Below are positions 39,164-52,804 of a DNA stretch of 57,564 bases, piece after piece (position 1 is the first letter of the stretch; each line of letters starts with the position of its first letter). The translations under genes were made by a program, and so were the position numbers. The notes below the pieces were generated by a model that saw nothing but the letters and a program-made list of their open reading frames with translations, searched no databases and had not been told where the DNA came from. Origin of the DNA: Pseudomonas sp. HMWF021 (GTDB taxonomy: Bacteria > Pseudomonadota > Gammaproteobacteria > Pseudomonadales > Pseudomonadaceae); contig NZ_QAIK01000094.1 of NCBI RefSeq assembly GCF_003061005.1, forward strand, positions 1-57,564. The letters run 5' to 3'.

Positions 39164-39652
39164 ATGAAACGGATTCTTCTCGGTACTCTCTTCACCGCTG
39201 TTTCCATCAACGCCATGGCGCAAGCCCCGGGTGGCCCGGATTGCGGTTGGGGCAACATGCTGTTCGAAGGTCAGCGTGGCACCCCGGCACACTTCCTGGC
39301 ATCCACCACTAACGGCACCTCCGGTAACGCTACGTTCGGCATGACTTCCGGCACCAACGGTTGCTCGACCAACGCGTCGCTGACCTACGGCGGTAAATCC
39401 TGGTTCGCCATGAATGGCATGATGAACGAGCTGTCCGAAGACATGGCCAAGGGCAACGGCGAAGCGCTGACGACCTATGCCGTGGTACTGGGCGTGGCGC
39501 CGGAAGATCGCGCGCACTTCGCTGCTGTCACTCACGAGCACTTCCAGCAGATCTTCAGCAAGGCTGACGTAACCGCTGAAGACGTGCATACCAACACCCT
39601 GGCCGTGCTGAAATCAGACCCACGTCTGGCCAAGTACGCGACTCAGGCATAA
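39164..39652 (+). CDS. DUF3015 family secreted protein
   Basis: The 162-aa protein has a signal peptide (MKRILLGTLFTAVSINAMAQ) and the pattern PDCGWGNMLFEGQRGTPAHFLASTTNGTSGNATFGMTSGT-type start of DUF3015, with two cysteines probably paired (DCGWG and NGCST). It is predicted periplasmic; function unknown. Downstream on the same strand lies the DUF4105 gene, and the pair stays together in other pseudomonads as I recall. It has its own terminator. Confidence 0.82.
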   Translation: MKRILLGTLFTAVSINAMAQAPGGPDCGWGNMLFEGQRGTPAHFLASTTNGTSGNATFGMTSGTNGCSTNASLTYGGKSWFAMNGMMNELSEDMAKGNGEALTTYAVVLGVAPEDRAHFAAVTHEHFQQIFSKADVTAEDVHTNTLAVLKSDPRLAKYATQA

Positions 39653-39662
39653 GCTCGACCCC

Positions 39663-39695
39663 ACCCGCTTCTTTCGGGAAGCGGGTTTTGTTTTG
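39663..39695 (+). terminator. Terminator of the DUF3015 gene
   Basis: ACCCGCTTC and GAAGCGGGT arms with a TTTCGG-type loop are followed by TTTGTTTT, 10 bases after the stop. Confidence 0.85.
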
Positions 39696-39725
39696 AGTGC
39701 AATCACTCGAATGTGACGCTGAACC

Positions 39726-39860
39726 TGTGGTGAGGGGATTTATCCCCGATCGGCTGCGGAGCAGTCGTGAAACCATTCAATTCGGTGTATCTGATACACC
39801 GAGTTTTGCAGGTATGAGGGCCGCTTCGCAGCCCATCGGGGATAAATCCCCTCGCCACAG
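39726..39860. repeat. Long inverted repeat, CTGTGG(T/C)GAGGGGATTTATCCCC family, with internal hairpin
   Basis: Outer arms TGTGGTGAGGGGATTTATCC and the complement GGATAAATCCCCTCGCCACA enclose a second, perfect hairpin CGGTGTAT-CTG-ATACACCG (39783-39801). It is a different family from the GTGGGAGC REPs. It lies between the DUF3015 and DUF4105 genes. Confidence 0.82.
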
Positions 39861-39916
39861 GGGAGTGATCGCAGCCCGATCCGGGTTTTATTTTCTTTCG
39901 ACTTAAGTTGCCACTT

Positions 39917-41770
39917 ATGCTCAAACGCCTTGCCTGGCTGGCGCTCTGTGTCTGCGCCCCGCTGTCCGCCGCGCCTCACATCGATCCTCAACGTTTGCAG
40001 CAACTGGCCAACGACCGCTTCTGGATTTCCCTCGGTCACTACGAAACTGCCAAGCTCGGCGGCTGGCGCAGCTATGTCAGCGACAAGAAATTCTTTCTGG
40101 CGCCCGATGGCAACGAACACCCCGACCATGAACTGGCCGCCACCGTGCAGGCAATGTATGCCCCGGCCAGCCTCGGCGAGCAACACGCGCAGTGCGTCTA
40201 CCCGGCGCGCACCCGCTGGCTGAAAGCGCAGCTCAACCTCACCGACCTGCCCGCCCCCGATTGCGCCGAATTCAAGAAGTGGTTCAAGGACGTCTCGCCG
40301 CACAGCGCGGTGATGATCTTCCCGGCGGCCTACCTCAACAGTCCGTCGTCGATGTTCGGCCACACCCTGCTGCGTATCGATCAGGCCGACGTGCAGGCCG
40401 ACAAGACCTCGCTGCTCAGCTACGCGATCAACTTCGGCGCCTACATCGAAGGCTCCGACAACAGCATTCTTTATGCCTGGAAAGGCTTGATGGGCGGCTA
40501 TCCGGGGCTGTTTGCGCTGGTGCCCTATCAGGAAAAACTCTCCGAGTACCGCAGCCTGGAAAACCGCGACCTGTGGGAATACCGGCTGAATCTGACGCAA
40601 GCAGAAACCGCACGCATGGTCGAGCATGTGTGGGAGCTGAAGCAGATCCAGTTCGACTATTTCTTCTTCGATGAAAACTGCTCCTATCGCCTGCTCGAAC
40701 TGCTGCAAGTGGCGCGCCCGAGCCTGCGCCTGACTGAGCAATTCCCGCTGACCGCCATCCCCACCGACACGGTCAAAGCGGTGAAGGAAGCCGGGCTGGT
40801 GGAAAGCATCGAATATCGCCCGTCCCGCGAGCGTGAGCTGCTCAGCCGTGCCGAGCCGTTGAACAAGGAAGAACAGCAATGGGTGCTGAAAGTCAGCGCC
40901 GATCAACAGGTGTTGCAGGAGCCGACCTTCAAGGCCCTGCCCCGGGATCGTCAGGCGCTGATCATCGACGCCGCGTATCGTCTGGAGCGCTACCGCGCCA
41001 ACGGTCAGGAGCGTGATCCGCAACGCGCACAGCGCAGTTTCGAACTGCTGCGGGCGATCAACAAGAACCCGGCGCCGGAGCTGCAGATCCCGCAACCGGG
41101 CCTGCCCGAAGACGGCCACGAATCACGCACCTGGCAGGCCGGCGTCGGCACTCGGGGCGATCGTGCCTTCGGCGAGTACGGTTTGCGCATGGCCTATCAC
41201 GATCTCAACGACAACGCCGAAAGCTTCCCCCTCGGCGCGCAGATCGAGATCCTGCAGATGAAGTTGCGTCAGTACGAAGGCAACCAGTGGCAGTTCCAGC
41301 AACTCGATCTGGCGACCATCCGCTCGCTGACGCCGCGTAATGAGTTGCTGCAACCACTGTCGTGGCAAGTCACCGGCGGCCTCGAGCGCGTACCGGGCAA
41401 ACACGATGACGAAAACCTGGTCAGCCACGTCAACGGCGGCGGTGGCGGCACCTGGCAGTTGGGCGAAGATACGCTCGGCTTTGCCCTTGGCACGGTGCGC
41501 ATCGAACACAACAATGACTTCGCCGGGTTCGTCACGCCGGCCGGTGGCTTCAATACCGGCGTGCTGTGGAAAAACCCGCTGGGCAATCTCAGCGTCGAGG
41601 CCAAGGGCGATTACTTCACCAACGGCGAAGTGCGCCGCAGCCTGAGCCTGAACCAGCAATGGGAATTGTCGCGCAACCTCGGTTTGCGCCTTACGGCACA
41701 GCGTGAGTTCAGTCATGTGGCGACGCCGGAAACCGAAGTGATGCTCGAGGTGAAGTGGTATCACTACTGA
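39917..41770 (+). CDS. DUF4105 family outer-membrane/periplasmic protein
   Basis: The 617-aa protein has a signal peptide (MLKRLAWLALCVCAPLSAAP). The central DUF4105 region contains SSMFGHTLLRID and YFFFDENCSYRLLELL, whose conserved His and Cys recall the NlpC/P60-like peptidase layout. The C-terminal part (about 400-617) has alternating hydrophobic residues and ends EVMLEVKWYHY, consistent with beta strands in the outer membrane. The ATG at 39917 is preferred; a TTG three codons earlier is in frame. A lipid or peptidoglycan hydrolase role is possible but unproven. Confidence 0.8.
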   Translation: MLKRLAWLALCVCAPLSAAPHIDPQRLQQLANDRFWISLGHYETAKLGGWRSYVSDKKFFLAPDGNEHPDHELAATVQAMYAPASLGEQHAQCVYPARTRWLKAQLNLTDLPAPDCAEFKKWFKDVSPHSAVMIFPAAYLNSPSSMFGHTLLRIDQADVQADKTSLLSYAINFGAYIEGSDNSILYAWKGLMGGYPGLFALVPYQEKLSEYRSLENRDLWEYRLNLTQAETARMVEHVWELKQIQFDYFFFDENCSYRLLELLQVARPSLRLTEQFPLTAIPTDTVKAVKEAGLVESIEYRPSRERELLSRAEPLNKEEQQWVLKVSADQQVLQEPTFKALPRDRQALIIDAAYRLERYRANGQERDPQRAQRSFELLRAINKNPAPELQIPQPGLPEDGHESRTWQAGVGTRGDRAFGEYGLRMAYHDLNDNAESFPLGAQIEILQMKLRQYEGNQWQFQQLDLATIRSLTPRNELLQPLSWQVTGGLERVPGKHDDENLVSHVNGGGGGTWQLGEDTLGFALGTVRIEHNNDFAGFVTPAGGFNTGVLWKNPLGNLSVEAKGDYFTNGEVRRSLSLNQQWELSRNLGLRLTAQREFSHVATPETEVMLEVKWYHY

Positions 41771-41788
41771 TCCGGAACCTAGCCCCAT

Positions 41789-41876
41789 GTAGGAGTGAGC
41801 CTGCTCGCGATAGCGGTAGGTCAGACACAGCAACAGTGACTGGTAAATTGCTATCGCGAGCAGGCTCACTCCTACA
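41789..41876. repeat. REP-type inverted repeat pair, TGTAGGAGTGAGCCTGCTCGCGATAGC variant
   Basis: The arms of about 27 bases are perfect complements around a loop of roughly 34 bases, between the DUF4105 gene and the small lipoprotein gene. Confidence 0.85.
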
Positions 41877-41981
41877 GGGATTTGTGGTGTTCAACGAATT
41901 ACCTACATGCCTTTCACCAACGTCCGACGAATCACCTTCTAGACTTTCCCCATAAGCCGAGAACCGGCGCGGGAGAGTGCG

Positions 41982-42338
41982 ATGTGGCGGTGTGCGGGGC
42001 TGTTGGGTGTTTTGCTGTTGCTCGGGGGTTGCCAGACTACCCACGAAAACTTGATCGCCAAAGGTTATCCACCGGCCTTCGCCGACGGTTTTGACGACGG
42101 CTGCGTCAGCGGCCGGCAAGCCGCCGGTTCGATCAGTGGCGAGTTTCGCAAGAACGTGCCGCGCTATCTCAAGGACAAGCAATACGCCGAAGGCTGGACC
42201 GACGGTTTTCGTCAGTGTCAGGCGATGCTGGAAAACAAGGATCGCGAAGAGTATCGCAACGAGCACTGGGACGAACGCGAGCGCGCCTGGCAGCAGCAGA
42301 AGGATCAGGACGCCGGGCGGGCTTATCGCTCGCAATAG
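41982..42338 (+). CDS. Small putative lipoprotein
   Basis: The 118-aa protein has a lipoprotein signal (MWRCAGLLGVLLLLGGC) with Cys17, followed by QTTHENLIAKGYPPAFADGFDDGC. The C-terminal third is a highly charged, probably helical tail (DREEYRNEHWDERERAWQQQ). No function is recognised. Residue +2 is Gln, so it should go to the outer membrane. It precedes the GreA/GreB-like gene by 70 bases. Confidence 0.78.
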   Translation: MWRCAGLLGVLLLLGGCQTTHENLIAKGYPPAFADGFDDGCVSGRQAAGSISGEFRKNVPRYLKDKQYAEGWTDGFRQCQAMLENKDREEYRNEHWDERERAWQQQKDQDAGRAYRSQ

Positions 42339-42408
42339 GTCGCTTCCAGACATCCGGTGAAACCAAATGCCTGCGAGCATGGCCCAAACCTCATTCGAGG
42401 AGGACACC

Positions 42409-44330
<1,922 letters not shown>

Positions 44331-44438
44331 TTATGAAATTAAATGGTGCACAGGATATAAATCAGATGGTTTTTTGAGCGGGTTTTGCACCTGAATGGGG
44401 AGTCTGAATTCAAGCAATGCACCAACAGTTACACCGCT

Positions 44439-44528
44439 ATCGCTGGCAAGCCAGCTCCCACAGTTTTCGTGGCGTTCACACATTTCAAGTACAACAAAAA
44501 TCCCTGTGGGAGCTGGCTTGCCAGCGAT
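44439..44528. repeat. REP-type inverted repeat pair, GTGGGAGCTGGCTTGCCAGCGAT variant
   Basis: Arms ATCGCTGGCAAGCCAGCTCC and its complement enclose about 40 bases. Here the head-to-tail order of the arms is reversed relative to the 512 element. Confidence 0.85.
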
Positions 44529-44561
44529 GAATTCAACTCGGTATTGCCGAAAAAACCAGGC

Positions 44562-44588
44562 AAAAAAAAACGGAGCCCGAAGGCTCCG
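44562..44588 (-). terminator. ettA terminator
   Basis: Read on the minus strand, CGGAGCC and GGCTCCG flank a TTCG tetraloop, followed by nine T. It lies about 27 bases past the ettA stop. Confidence 0.92.
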
Positions 44589-44614
44589 CTCTTTTTCATG
44601 CAACCAGCCTGATA

Positions 44615-46279
<1,665 letters not shown>

Positions 46280-46705
46280 GGAGAACCTTGGGTCAGTGAC
46301 AGATGAATGATTGGAGCGCAGGCGATGCCCGGCCAGACCGATGCGCGTCGTTCACTTGATGGTCATCAATGCGTGCGCGCTGAAAAAGTCTGAGTCTAGG
46401 AGCTGGGCCAGACGCTGTTAAAACGTAACGAGCGAAGGAAAGACAAGGCGGAAACAGGCGAGGACGCGGAGTTTACGGGTTGTAAATGAGCAGTCCGAGC
46501 CTGTTTTCAACGCAGTATTTCCGAGCGCAGTAGTTTTAACAGTGTCTGGGCTCCCGCGTAACCGGCAAAGCTACCTTAATGACCGGTGGCAGTCCAGCCG
46601 AGTGGGGCTGGCACTTCGCCACAACTCAAGGCATGCTAGCCGCCCTTCGGGCGTCCGGCTTATAGTGCACGTCGCGCCAGTCCAGCCAAACCGCAGGATT
46701 ACAGC
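46280..46705. other. Divergent intergenic region, ettA / morA-like
   Basis: This 426-base region contains the stem-loop element at 46403-46553. The remainder must contain the promoters of both genes; none is clear. No further small gene is seen. Confidence 0.6.
46403..46553. mobile_element. MITE-like stem-loop element
   Basis: Ends GGCCAGACGCTGTTAAAAC (about 46407-46424) and GTTTTAACAGTGTCTGGGC (46533-46551) are inverted repeats with one or two mismatches. Inside them are further pairing blocks: GAAACAGGC (46451) with GCCTGTTTT (46499), GGCGAGGAC with GTCCGAGCC, and GTTTAC (46471) with GTAAAT (46482), so the whole 150 bases can fold as one long imperfect hairpin. It encodes nothing. It differs from the REP families and seems to me a dispersed element, but its copy number cannot be seen here. 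Confidence 0.55.
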
Positions 46706-49700
46706 TTGTCCAACGTTACCCCGCCAGCTTCTGTGAGCGCGTCCAATCCGGGGACCGGTTCGCCCCTGCGCGGAACATTGAAGGGTGCCTTGGCGACGCT
46801 GGTACTTTTGCTGCTGGCCTTGCTGTTCTGGCAACTGCTCGATCAACTGCGCGAGACCCAGAAAAACCAGCGCCAGTACACCATCGACTACACCGCCGAC
46901 CTCGCCTCGCAGGTCAGCCTGAACATGTCGCTGAATGCGCAAATCGCCCTCAACCTGCTACCGATCGTCGAACAGCCGCAGTCGTCCGACGAACAGCAGG
47001 CGCTGCTGCGCAAGCTCCAGCAATCGCTGCCCGAACTGCGCAGCCTGGCCCTGCTCAGCCCTTCCGGCAAAATCATCAGCGACAGCGCCGGTGACAGCCA
47101 CGACGCCGACTACCTGGGCGAACTGGTACGTCGCAGCCGTGCCCAGGCACATTACTTCAGCAACGCCGACGACGGCTCGGTGGTGCATCTGTTGCTGCAT
47201 CAGGCCAGCGGCAGCACGCGCGGCTACTGGGCTCTGCGCCTGACCCCGACCTTCTTCGACTCGCTGACCAAGCAGGGCGAAACCGGCATTCGCCCGTTGT
47301 GGCTGGTGGAAAACCGCCTCAACCATCAGATCATCAGTCGCGACGAAGCGCTGTCTTCAGCCCGGCCCGGCGTGCTGAGCCCGGACGACATGGCCAACAC
47401 CGTACTCACCGTGCCGCTGAGCAGCAGCGACTGGCAGTTGCGCGGATTGTTCGACCGCCAGCGCGTACTCGAAGAACTGCTGCCGGCGTTCATCGGCAAA
47501 TGCCTGCTGGGCCTGGCGTTCTCGATGTTGCCGGTGATCGCGCTACTGAACATGCGCCGCCGTCAGCGCCAGTTGCATGAAGGTCGCCGGCGTTATCAGG
47601 ACATTTTCGAAGGCACCGGCGTGGCGTTGTGCGTACTGGATCTGTCGGGCCTCAAGCAGGTGTTCGACAAGGCGCAGATCCAGACCAGCGACCAGCTCAA
47701 GGCCTGGCTCGACCAACCGGCCCAGCGCCAGCAACTGCTGCAGGAGCTGCGCGTCACCGAGGTCAATCAGGTGGCGCTGCAACTGCTCAACGTCAATTCC
47801 TGCGAGCATGCGTGGCAGTTGTTGATCGACGGTCATCCGCACCAGCAGTGCGCCATCGGCAACCAGGTGCTGGATGCGGTTCTGCAGCAGCAAAAGCAGC
47901 TGGAACTGGAAATCAGATTGCCGGACATCAACGGTCGCGATCAGCACCTGTGGATGGTGCTGCGTCTGCCGCAGGAGCAGCACGACTATAAAGCGGTGAT
48001 CCTCAGCATCAACGACATCACCAGCCGCAAGCTGATCGAACTGTCGCTGCTGGAGCGCGAAGGCTTCTGGTCGGACGTGGTGCGCACCGTGCCGGATCAT
48101 CTGTATGTGCAGGACGTGATCAGCCAGCGGATGATTTTCAGCAACCACCACCTCGGCCAGACCCTCGGCTACAACCGCACCGAGCTGCATCAGATGGGCG
48201 AATACTTCTGGGAAATCCTCCTGCACCCCGAAGACGCCGACTATTACCATCGCTCGCGGCAGATGCAGCGACACGCCGGTTACAGCCAGTTGCTGCAATG
48301 CCAGCTGCGCTTCCGTCATCGCGACGGCAAGTGGCGGCGTTTCGATATTCGGGAGCAGGCGCTGGCCCGGGACAAGCACGATCAGGTCACGCGGATCATC
48401 GGCGTGGCCAAGGACATCACCGAGCAGATTGAGGCCAGCGAATCGCTGCGCGACAGCGAGCAGCGCTACCGCATGCTCGCCGAAAGCATCAGCGACGTGA
48501 TCTTCTCCACCGACAGCAAGCTGTCGTTGAACTACGTCAGCCCGTCGGTGCAGGCGGTGCTGGGTTACGACGCCGAGTGGATTTTCCAGAACGGCTGGCA
48601 ATCGACCATCGCCAACCCGCAGCAGCTATCGGGCATCTACACCCTGATGGACCGGGTCAGCAAAGCGTTGGACAAGCCGGAGCAACTCGCGCAATTGCGC
48701 AGCCAGGTGCAGACCCAGATGTTCCTGTTCGACTGCCTGCGCGCCGACGGTCGCAAGATTCCGATCGAGTTGCGTCTGGTGCTGGTGTGGGACGAACACG
48801 GCGCCTTCGAAGGCGTGCTCGGCGTTGGCCGCGACATCAGTCAGCAGCGTCGCGCCGAGAAAGACCTGCGCATGGCCGCCACAGTATTCGAGCACTCGAC
48901 TTCGGCAATCCTGATCACCGACCCGGCCGGTTACATCGTGCAGGCCAACGAAGCCTTCAGCCGGGTCAGCGGCTATGCCGTCTCCGAAGTCCTCGACCAA
49001 TTGCCGAACATGCTTACTGTCGACGAACAGCAGGATGCGCACCTGCGCTACGTGCTCAAGCAATTGCATCAGCACAGCACCTGGGAAGGCGAAGTCTGGC
49101 TCAAGCGCCGTAACGGCGAGCATTACCCGGCGTGGGTCGGCATCACCGCGGTACTCGACGATGAAGGCGACCTGGCCAGTTACGTGTGTTTCTTCAGCGA
49201 CATCAGCGAGCGCAAGGCCAGCGAGCAGCGCATCCACCGCCTCGCCTACTACGACGCCCTGACTCATCTGCCGAACCGCACGCTGTTCCAGGATCGCCTG
49301 CACACCGCGCTGCAATCGGCCGAAAGGCAAAAGTCGTGGGTGGTGCTGATGTTCCTCGACCTCGACCGCTTCAAGCCGATCAACGACTCCCTTGGCCATG
49401 CCGCCGGCGACCGCATGTTGAAAGACATGGCCACGCGCCTGTTGGCCTGCGTCGACGATGACGACACCGTGGCGCGCATGGGCGGTGACGAGTTCACTTT
49501 GCTCCTGCAGCACCGCTCCAGCCGCGAAATGGCGCTGAACCGGGCGATTCATGTGGCCGAGCAGATCCTCGCCAGTCTGGTGCGACCATTCGTGCTCGAA
49601 GGTCGCGAGTTCTTCGTCACCGCCAGTATCGGTATCGCCCTGAGTCCGCAGGATGGCAACGAGCTCAGCCAGTTGATGAAGAACGCTGACACCGCGATGT

Positions 49701-50554
49701 ACCACGCCAAGGAGCGCGGCAAGAACAACTTCCAGTTCTACCAGGCCGACATGAACGCCAGTGCGCTGGAGCGTCTGGAGCTGGAAAGCGACCTGCGTCA
49801 CGCACTTGAGCAGAACGAATTCGTGCTGTATTACCAGCCGCAATTCAGCGGCGACGGCAAACGCCTGACTGGCGCCGAGGCGCTGCTGCGCTGGCGTCAT
49901 CCGCGGCGCGGGCTGGTGCCCCCGGGGGATTTCATTCCGGTGCTGGAAGAGCTCGGTCTGGTGGTGGACGTTGGCGACTGGGTGATCAGCGAAGCCTGCC
50001 GCCAGCTCAAGACCTGGCACCAGAACCGGGTGCGTGTGCCGAAGGTCTCGGTGAACATTTCCGCGCGGCAGTTCTCCGATGGCCAGCTCGGTACGCGCAT
50101 CGCCACGATCCTGCGCGAAACCGGCCTGCCACCGGCGTGTCTGGAGCTGGAGCTGACCGAAAGTATCCTGATGCGCGAAGTCAGCGAAGCGATGCAGATT
50201 CTCGCCGGGCTGAAGAACCTCGGCCTGAGCATTGCCGTCGACGACTTCGGCACCGGTTATTCATCGCTGAACTACCTCAAGCAATTCCCGATCGACGTGC
50301 TGAAGATCGACCGCACTTTCGTCGACGGCCTGCCGTCCGGCGAGCAGGATGCGCAGATCGCTCGCGCAATCATCGCCATGGCCCACAGCCTCAATCTGGC
50401 GGTAATCGCCGAGGGCGTGGAGACCCATGAGCAACTGGACTTCCTGCGCGAGCACGGTTGCGATGAAGTACAGGGCTATCTGTTCGGGCGACCGATGCCG
50501 GCGAGCCGCTTCGAGGCGCAGTTCAGTAACGACGCCCTCTTCATGTTCGACTGA
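46706..50554 (+). CDS. morA: PAS-GGDEF-EAL membrane protein, MorA-like
   Basis: The 1282-aa c-di-GMP enzyme has membrane helices at about 28-46 and 262-283 around a periplasmic domain, followed by several PAS domains (about 290-830). The GGDEF domain (about 850-1010) keeps GGDEF near residue 926, and the EAL domain (about 1020-1275) keeps EAL near 1057 plus [10 protein letters not shown], so both synthesis and breakdown look possible. The position next to glyA agrees with PAO1 morA (PA4601), the motility and biofilm regulator, from memory. The frame opens with TTG at 46706 behind AGGA (spacing 8); a GTG at 46733 is the alternative. Confidence 0.85.
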   Translation: MSNVTPPASVSASNPGTGSPLRGTLKGALATLVLLLLALLFWQLLDQLRETQKNQRQYTIDYTADLASQVSLNMSLNAQIALNLLPIVEQPQSSDEQQALLRKLQQSLPELRSLALLSPSGKIISDSAGDSHDADYLGELVRRSRAQAHYFSNADDGSVVHLLLHQASGSTRGYWALRLTPTFFDSLTKQGETGIRPLWLVENRLNHQIISRDEALSSARPGVLSPDDMANTVLTVPLSSSDWQLRGLFDRQRVLEELLPAFIGKCLLGLAFSMLPVIALLNMRRRQRQLHEGRRRYQDIFEGTGVALCVLDLSGLKQVFDKAQIQTSDQLKAWLDQPAQRQQLLQELRVTEVNQVALQLLNVNSCEHAWQLLIDGHPHQQCAIGNQVLDAVLQQQKQLELEIRLPDINGRDQHLWMVLRLPQEQHDYKAVILSINDITSRKLIELSLLEREGFWSDVVRTVPDHLYVQDVISQRMIFSNHHLGQTLGYNRTELHQMGEYFWEILLHPEDADYYHRSRQMQRHAGYSQLLQCQLRFRHRDGKWRRFDIREQALARDKHDQVTRIIGVAKDITEQIEASESLRDSEQRYRMLAESISDVIFSTDSKLSLNYVSPSVQAVLGYDAEWIFQNGWQSTIANPQQLSGIYTLMDRVSKALDKPEQLAQLRSQVQTQMFLFDCLRADGRKIPIELRLVLVWDEHGAFEGVLGVGRDISQQRRAEKDLRMAATVFEHSTSAILITDPAGYIVQANEAFSRVSGYAVSEVLDQLPNMLTVDEQQDAHLRYVLKQLHQHSTWEGEVWLKRRNGEHYPAWVGITAVLDDEGDLASYVCFFSDISERKASEQRIHRLAYYDALTHLPNRTLFQDRLHTALQSAERQKSWVVLMFLDLDRFKPINDSLGHAAGDRMLKDMATRLLACVDDDDTVARMGGDEFTLLLQHRSSREMALNRAIHVAEQILASLVRPFVLEGREFFVTASIGIALSPQDGNELSQLMKNADTAMYHAKERGKNNFQFYQADMNASALERLELESDLRHALEQNEFVLYYQPQFSGDGKRLTGAEALLRWRHPRRGLVPPGDFIPVLEELGLVVDVGDWVISEACRQLKTWHQNRVRVPKVSVNISARQFSDGQLGTRIATILRETGLPPACLELELTESILMREVSEAMQILAGLKNLGLSIAVDDFGTGYSSLNYLKQFPIDVLKIDRTFVDGLPSGEQDAQIARAIIAMAHSLNLAVIAEGVETHEQLDFLREHGCDEVQGYLFGRPMPASRFEAQFSNDALFMFD

Positions 50555-50556
50555 AG

Positions 50557-50659
50557 AAAAGATCGCAGCCTTCGGCAGCTCCTACAGGGATTGATGTCGG
50601 TCACAGTCTTCGGAATCAGCCCCGATTACTGTAGGAGCTGCCGAAGGCTGCGATCTTTT
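50557..50659. repeat. Inverted repeat pair, GATCGCAGCCTTCGGCAGCTCC family
   Basis: Perfect arms of about 30 bases (AAAAGATCGCAGCCTTCGGC and complement) enclose about 43 bases. The element starts 3 bases after the morA stop, so it likely serves as a 3' end structure. Confidence 0.88.
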
Positions 50660-50706
50660 CAGGCCAGCAAAAGCACCGCACATCTGGCATGAACGCCACT
50701 TGTCTG

Positions 50707-50719
50707 CGACATGATGTCG
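50707..50719. promoter_or_regulatory. Perfect palindrome upstream of glyA
   Basis: CGACATGATGTCG is a 13-base perfect palindrome about 70 bases ahead of the glyA start. It could be an operator for a dimeric regulator; which one is not known. A -10-like TTAGAAT lies close to the gene at about 50749. Confidence 0.35.
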
Positions 50720-50790
50720 TTTCATATGCCATCCAAAACCCATTGGGTTAGAATGCCCCCCTTTTCTGCCCCCGATCCTTGAGGACCGCC

Positions 50791-52044
50791 ATGTTCAGCC
50801 GTGATTTGACTATTGCCAAGTACGACGCCGATCTCTTTGCCGCCATGGAGCAAGAAGCTCAGCGCCAGGAAGAGCACATTGAGCTGATCGCTTCGGAAAA
50901 CTACACCAGCCCTGCGGTGATGGAAGCTCAAGGCTCGGTACTGACCAACAAATACGCCGAAGGCTACCCGGGCAAGCGCTACTACGGTGGTTGCGAGTAC
51001 GTCGACGTGGTTGAGCAACTGGCCATCGACCGCGCCAAAGAGCTGTTCGGCGCTGATTACGCCAACGTTCAGCCGCACGCCGGTTCGCAAGCCAACGCCG
51101 CTGTCTACCTGGCCCTGCTGCAAGGTGGCGACACCATTCTGGGCATGAGCCTGGCCCACGGTGGTCACCTGACCCACGGTGCCAGCGTTTCCTCCTCCGG
51201 CAAGCTGTACAACGCCGTGCAGTACGGCATCGACGCCAACGGCCTGATCGATTACGACGAAGTCGAGCGTCTGGCGGTCGAGCACAAGCCGAAAATGATC
51301 GTGGCCGGTTTCTCCGCCTACTCGCAGATTCTGGACTTCCCGCGCTTCCGCGCCATCGCTGACAAGGTCGGTGCCTACCTGTTCGTCGACATGGCGCACG
51401 TGGCTGGTCTGGTCGCCGCTGGCGTCTACCCGAACCCGGTACCATTCGCTGACGTCGTGACTACCACCACGCACAAGACCCTGCGCGGTCCACGTGGCGG
51501 TCTGATCCTGGCGCGCGCCAACGCCGAAATCGAGAAGAAGCTGAACTCCGCGGTATTCCCGGGCGCCCAGGGTGGCCCGCTGGAGCACGTGATCGCCGCC
51601 AAGGCGATCTGCTTCAAGGAAGCGCTGCAGCCTGAGTTCAAGGCTTACCAGGAACAAGTGGTGAAGAACGCCCAGGCCATGGCTGAGGTGTTCATCGAGC
51701 GCGGTTTCGACGTGGTTTCCGGTGGCACCAAGAACCACCTGTTCCTGCTGTCGCTGATCAAGCAGGACATCTCCGGTAAAGACGCCGACGCTGCTTTGGG
51801 CAAAGCGTTCATCACCGTGAACAAGAACTCCGTACCAAACGACCCACGCTCGCCGTTCGTCACTTCCGGCCTGCGCTTCGGCACACCGGCTGTGACCACT
51901 CGTGGCTTCAAGCAAGCAGAGTGCAAAGAGCTGGCCGGCTGGATCTGCGACATCCTGGCTGACCTGAACAACGAAGCGGTGATCGACGCCGTTCGTGAGA
52001 AAGTCAAAGCCATCTGCAAGAAGCTGCCGGTTTACGGCGCTTGA
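50791..52044 (+). CDS. glyA: Serine hydroxymethyltransferase
   Basis: The 417-aa PLP enzyme converts serine and tetrahydrofolate to glycine and methylene-tetrahydrofolate. Signatures are [19 protein letters not shown], the PLP-binding [14 protein letters not shown] with Lys229, and the [14 protein letters not shown] segment. The ATG at 50791 ([12 protein letters not shown]) follows GAGG. By position it matches PAO1 glyA3 (PA4602, from memory), one of several paralogues in Pseudomonas. Confidence 0.96.
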   Translation: MFSRDLTIAKYDADLFAAMEQEAQRQEEHIELIASENYTSPAVMEAQGSVLTNKYAEGYPGKRYYGGCEYVDVVEQLAIDRAKELFGADYANVQPHAGSQANAAVYLALLQGGDTILGMSLAHGGHLTHGASVSSSGKLYNAVQYGIDANGLIDYDEVERLAVEHKPKMIVAGFSAYSQILDFPRFRAIADKVGAYLFVDMAHVAGLVAAGVYPNPVPFADVVTTTTHKTLRGPRGGLILARANAEIEKKLNSAVFPGAQGGPLEHVIAAKAICFKEALQPEFKAYQEQVVKNAQAMAEVFIERGFDVVSGGTKNHLFLLSLIKQDISGKDADAALGKAFITVNKNSVPNDPRSPFVTSGLRFGTPAVTTRGFKQAECKELAGWICDILADLNNEAVIDAVREKVKAICKKLPVYGA

Positions 52045-52065
52045 TCGTTAGCGCATGAACCAAGA

Positions 52066-52094
52066 AACCCGGCCTGATGGCCGGGTTTTTTTTG
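52066..52094 (+). terminator. glyA terminator
   Basis: AACCCGGCC and GGCCGGGTT arms with a TGAT loop are followed by eight T, starting 22 bases after the stop. Confidence 0.93.
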
Positions 52095-52261
52095 CCTGAA
52101 ATATCATTAAAAAAATAAAAACCGACCATAACAAAACAATAAACAACGCCCCTCGAAAAATACGGAAACAGCCTATAACTTACAAGAACCACAAACACTG
52201 CTAAGTTCTCTCCACCGCAACATCGCGGCTTCGATCAAAACGTCAGACCTCTAAGCCAAGG

Positions 52262-52804
52262 ATGGACTTAGCCATGCCCACGAATCTGGAAAAATCCTTT
52301 ACTGCACAATTGCATACTCAATACGGCAACTTGCACTTGCCACGCATTACCTATGGACAGAAGACTTTCATTAAACGCTGGTATTACGAAGCCTTCACTT
52401 TCGATGTACACGTCGATGTCTCCAGCACCCTGTGCGTACATCCGCAAGCGCAGCCTGACCAGCTCGGATTCTATTTCCGCTGCGTTGACGATTATTACTC
52501 CATCTACCTGCTGACCGGCAGCCACTACGACAATCACGCCTTGAGCAACGAGCACCGGAATCTGATCAGCGCCTTCCCGCACGACGATGATCAAACTACT
52601 TACAACTTACTGGACGCCAACAACCGAGTCGTCACACTTGATCAACTCGAAGGAAACACGCACAACCTGAAAATTCAAACCCGTGGTGGTCGTAAACTCT
52701 GTGTTCGGGAAAACGCCAAAGTTGGAGGACTGGTGTGCACCGGCAAAGAAGGCAGCCAGGTACTCGAATTCGGATTCGATATCACCAAACGCGGCGCACG
52801 ATAA
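52262..52804 (+). CDS. Unrecognised 180-aa protein in AT-richer DNA
   Basis: The frame runs from ATG 52262 (MDLAMPTNLEKSF) to TAA 52804. ATG 52274 (176 aa) is an equally good start with AAGGA 12 bases upstream. There is no signal peptide or membrane helix. The chain is rich in aromatic and histidine residues, with alternating patterns (YYEAFTFDVHVDVS, LGFYFRCVDDYYSIYLL) that suggest a small beta-sheet or beta-trefoil fold, which is only a guess. The DNA is less GC-rich than the neighbours, and both flanks (52095-52250, 52805-52840) are clearly AT-rich, a sign of possible transfer. No family recognised. Confidence 0.65.
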   Translation: MDLAMPTNLEKSFTAQLHTQYGNLHLPRITYGQKTFIKRWYYEAFTFDVHVDVSSTLCVHPQAQPDQLGFYFRCVDDYYSIYLLTGSHYDNHALSNEHRNLISAFPHDDDQTTYNLLDANNRVVTLDQLEGNTHNLKIQTRGGRKLCVRENAKVGGLVCTGKEGSQVLEFGFDITKRGAR

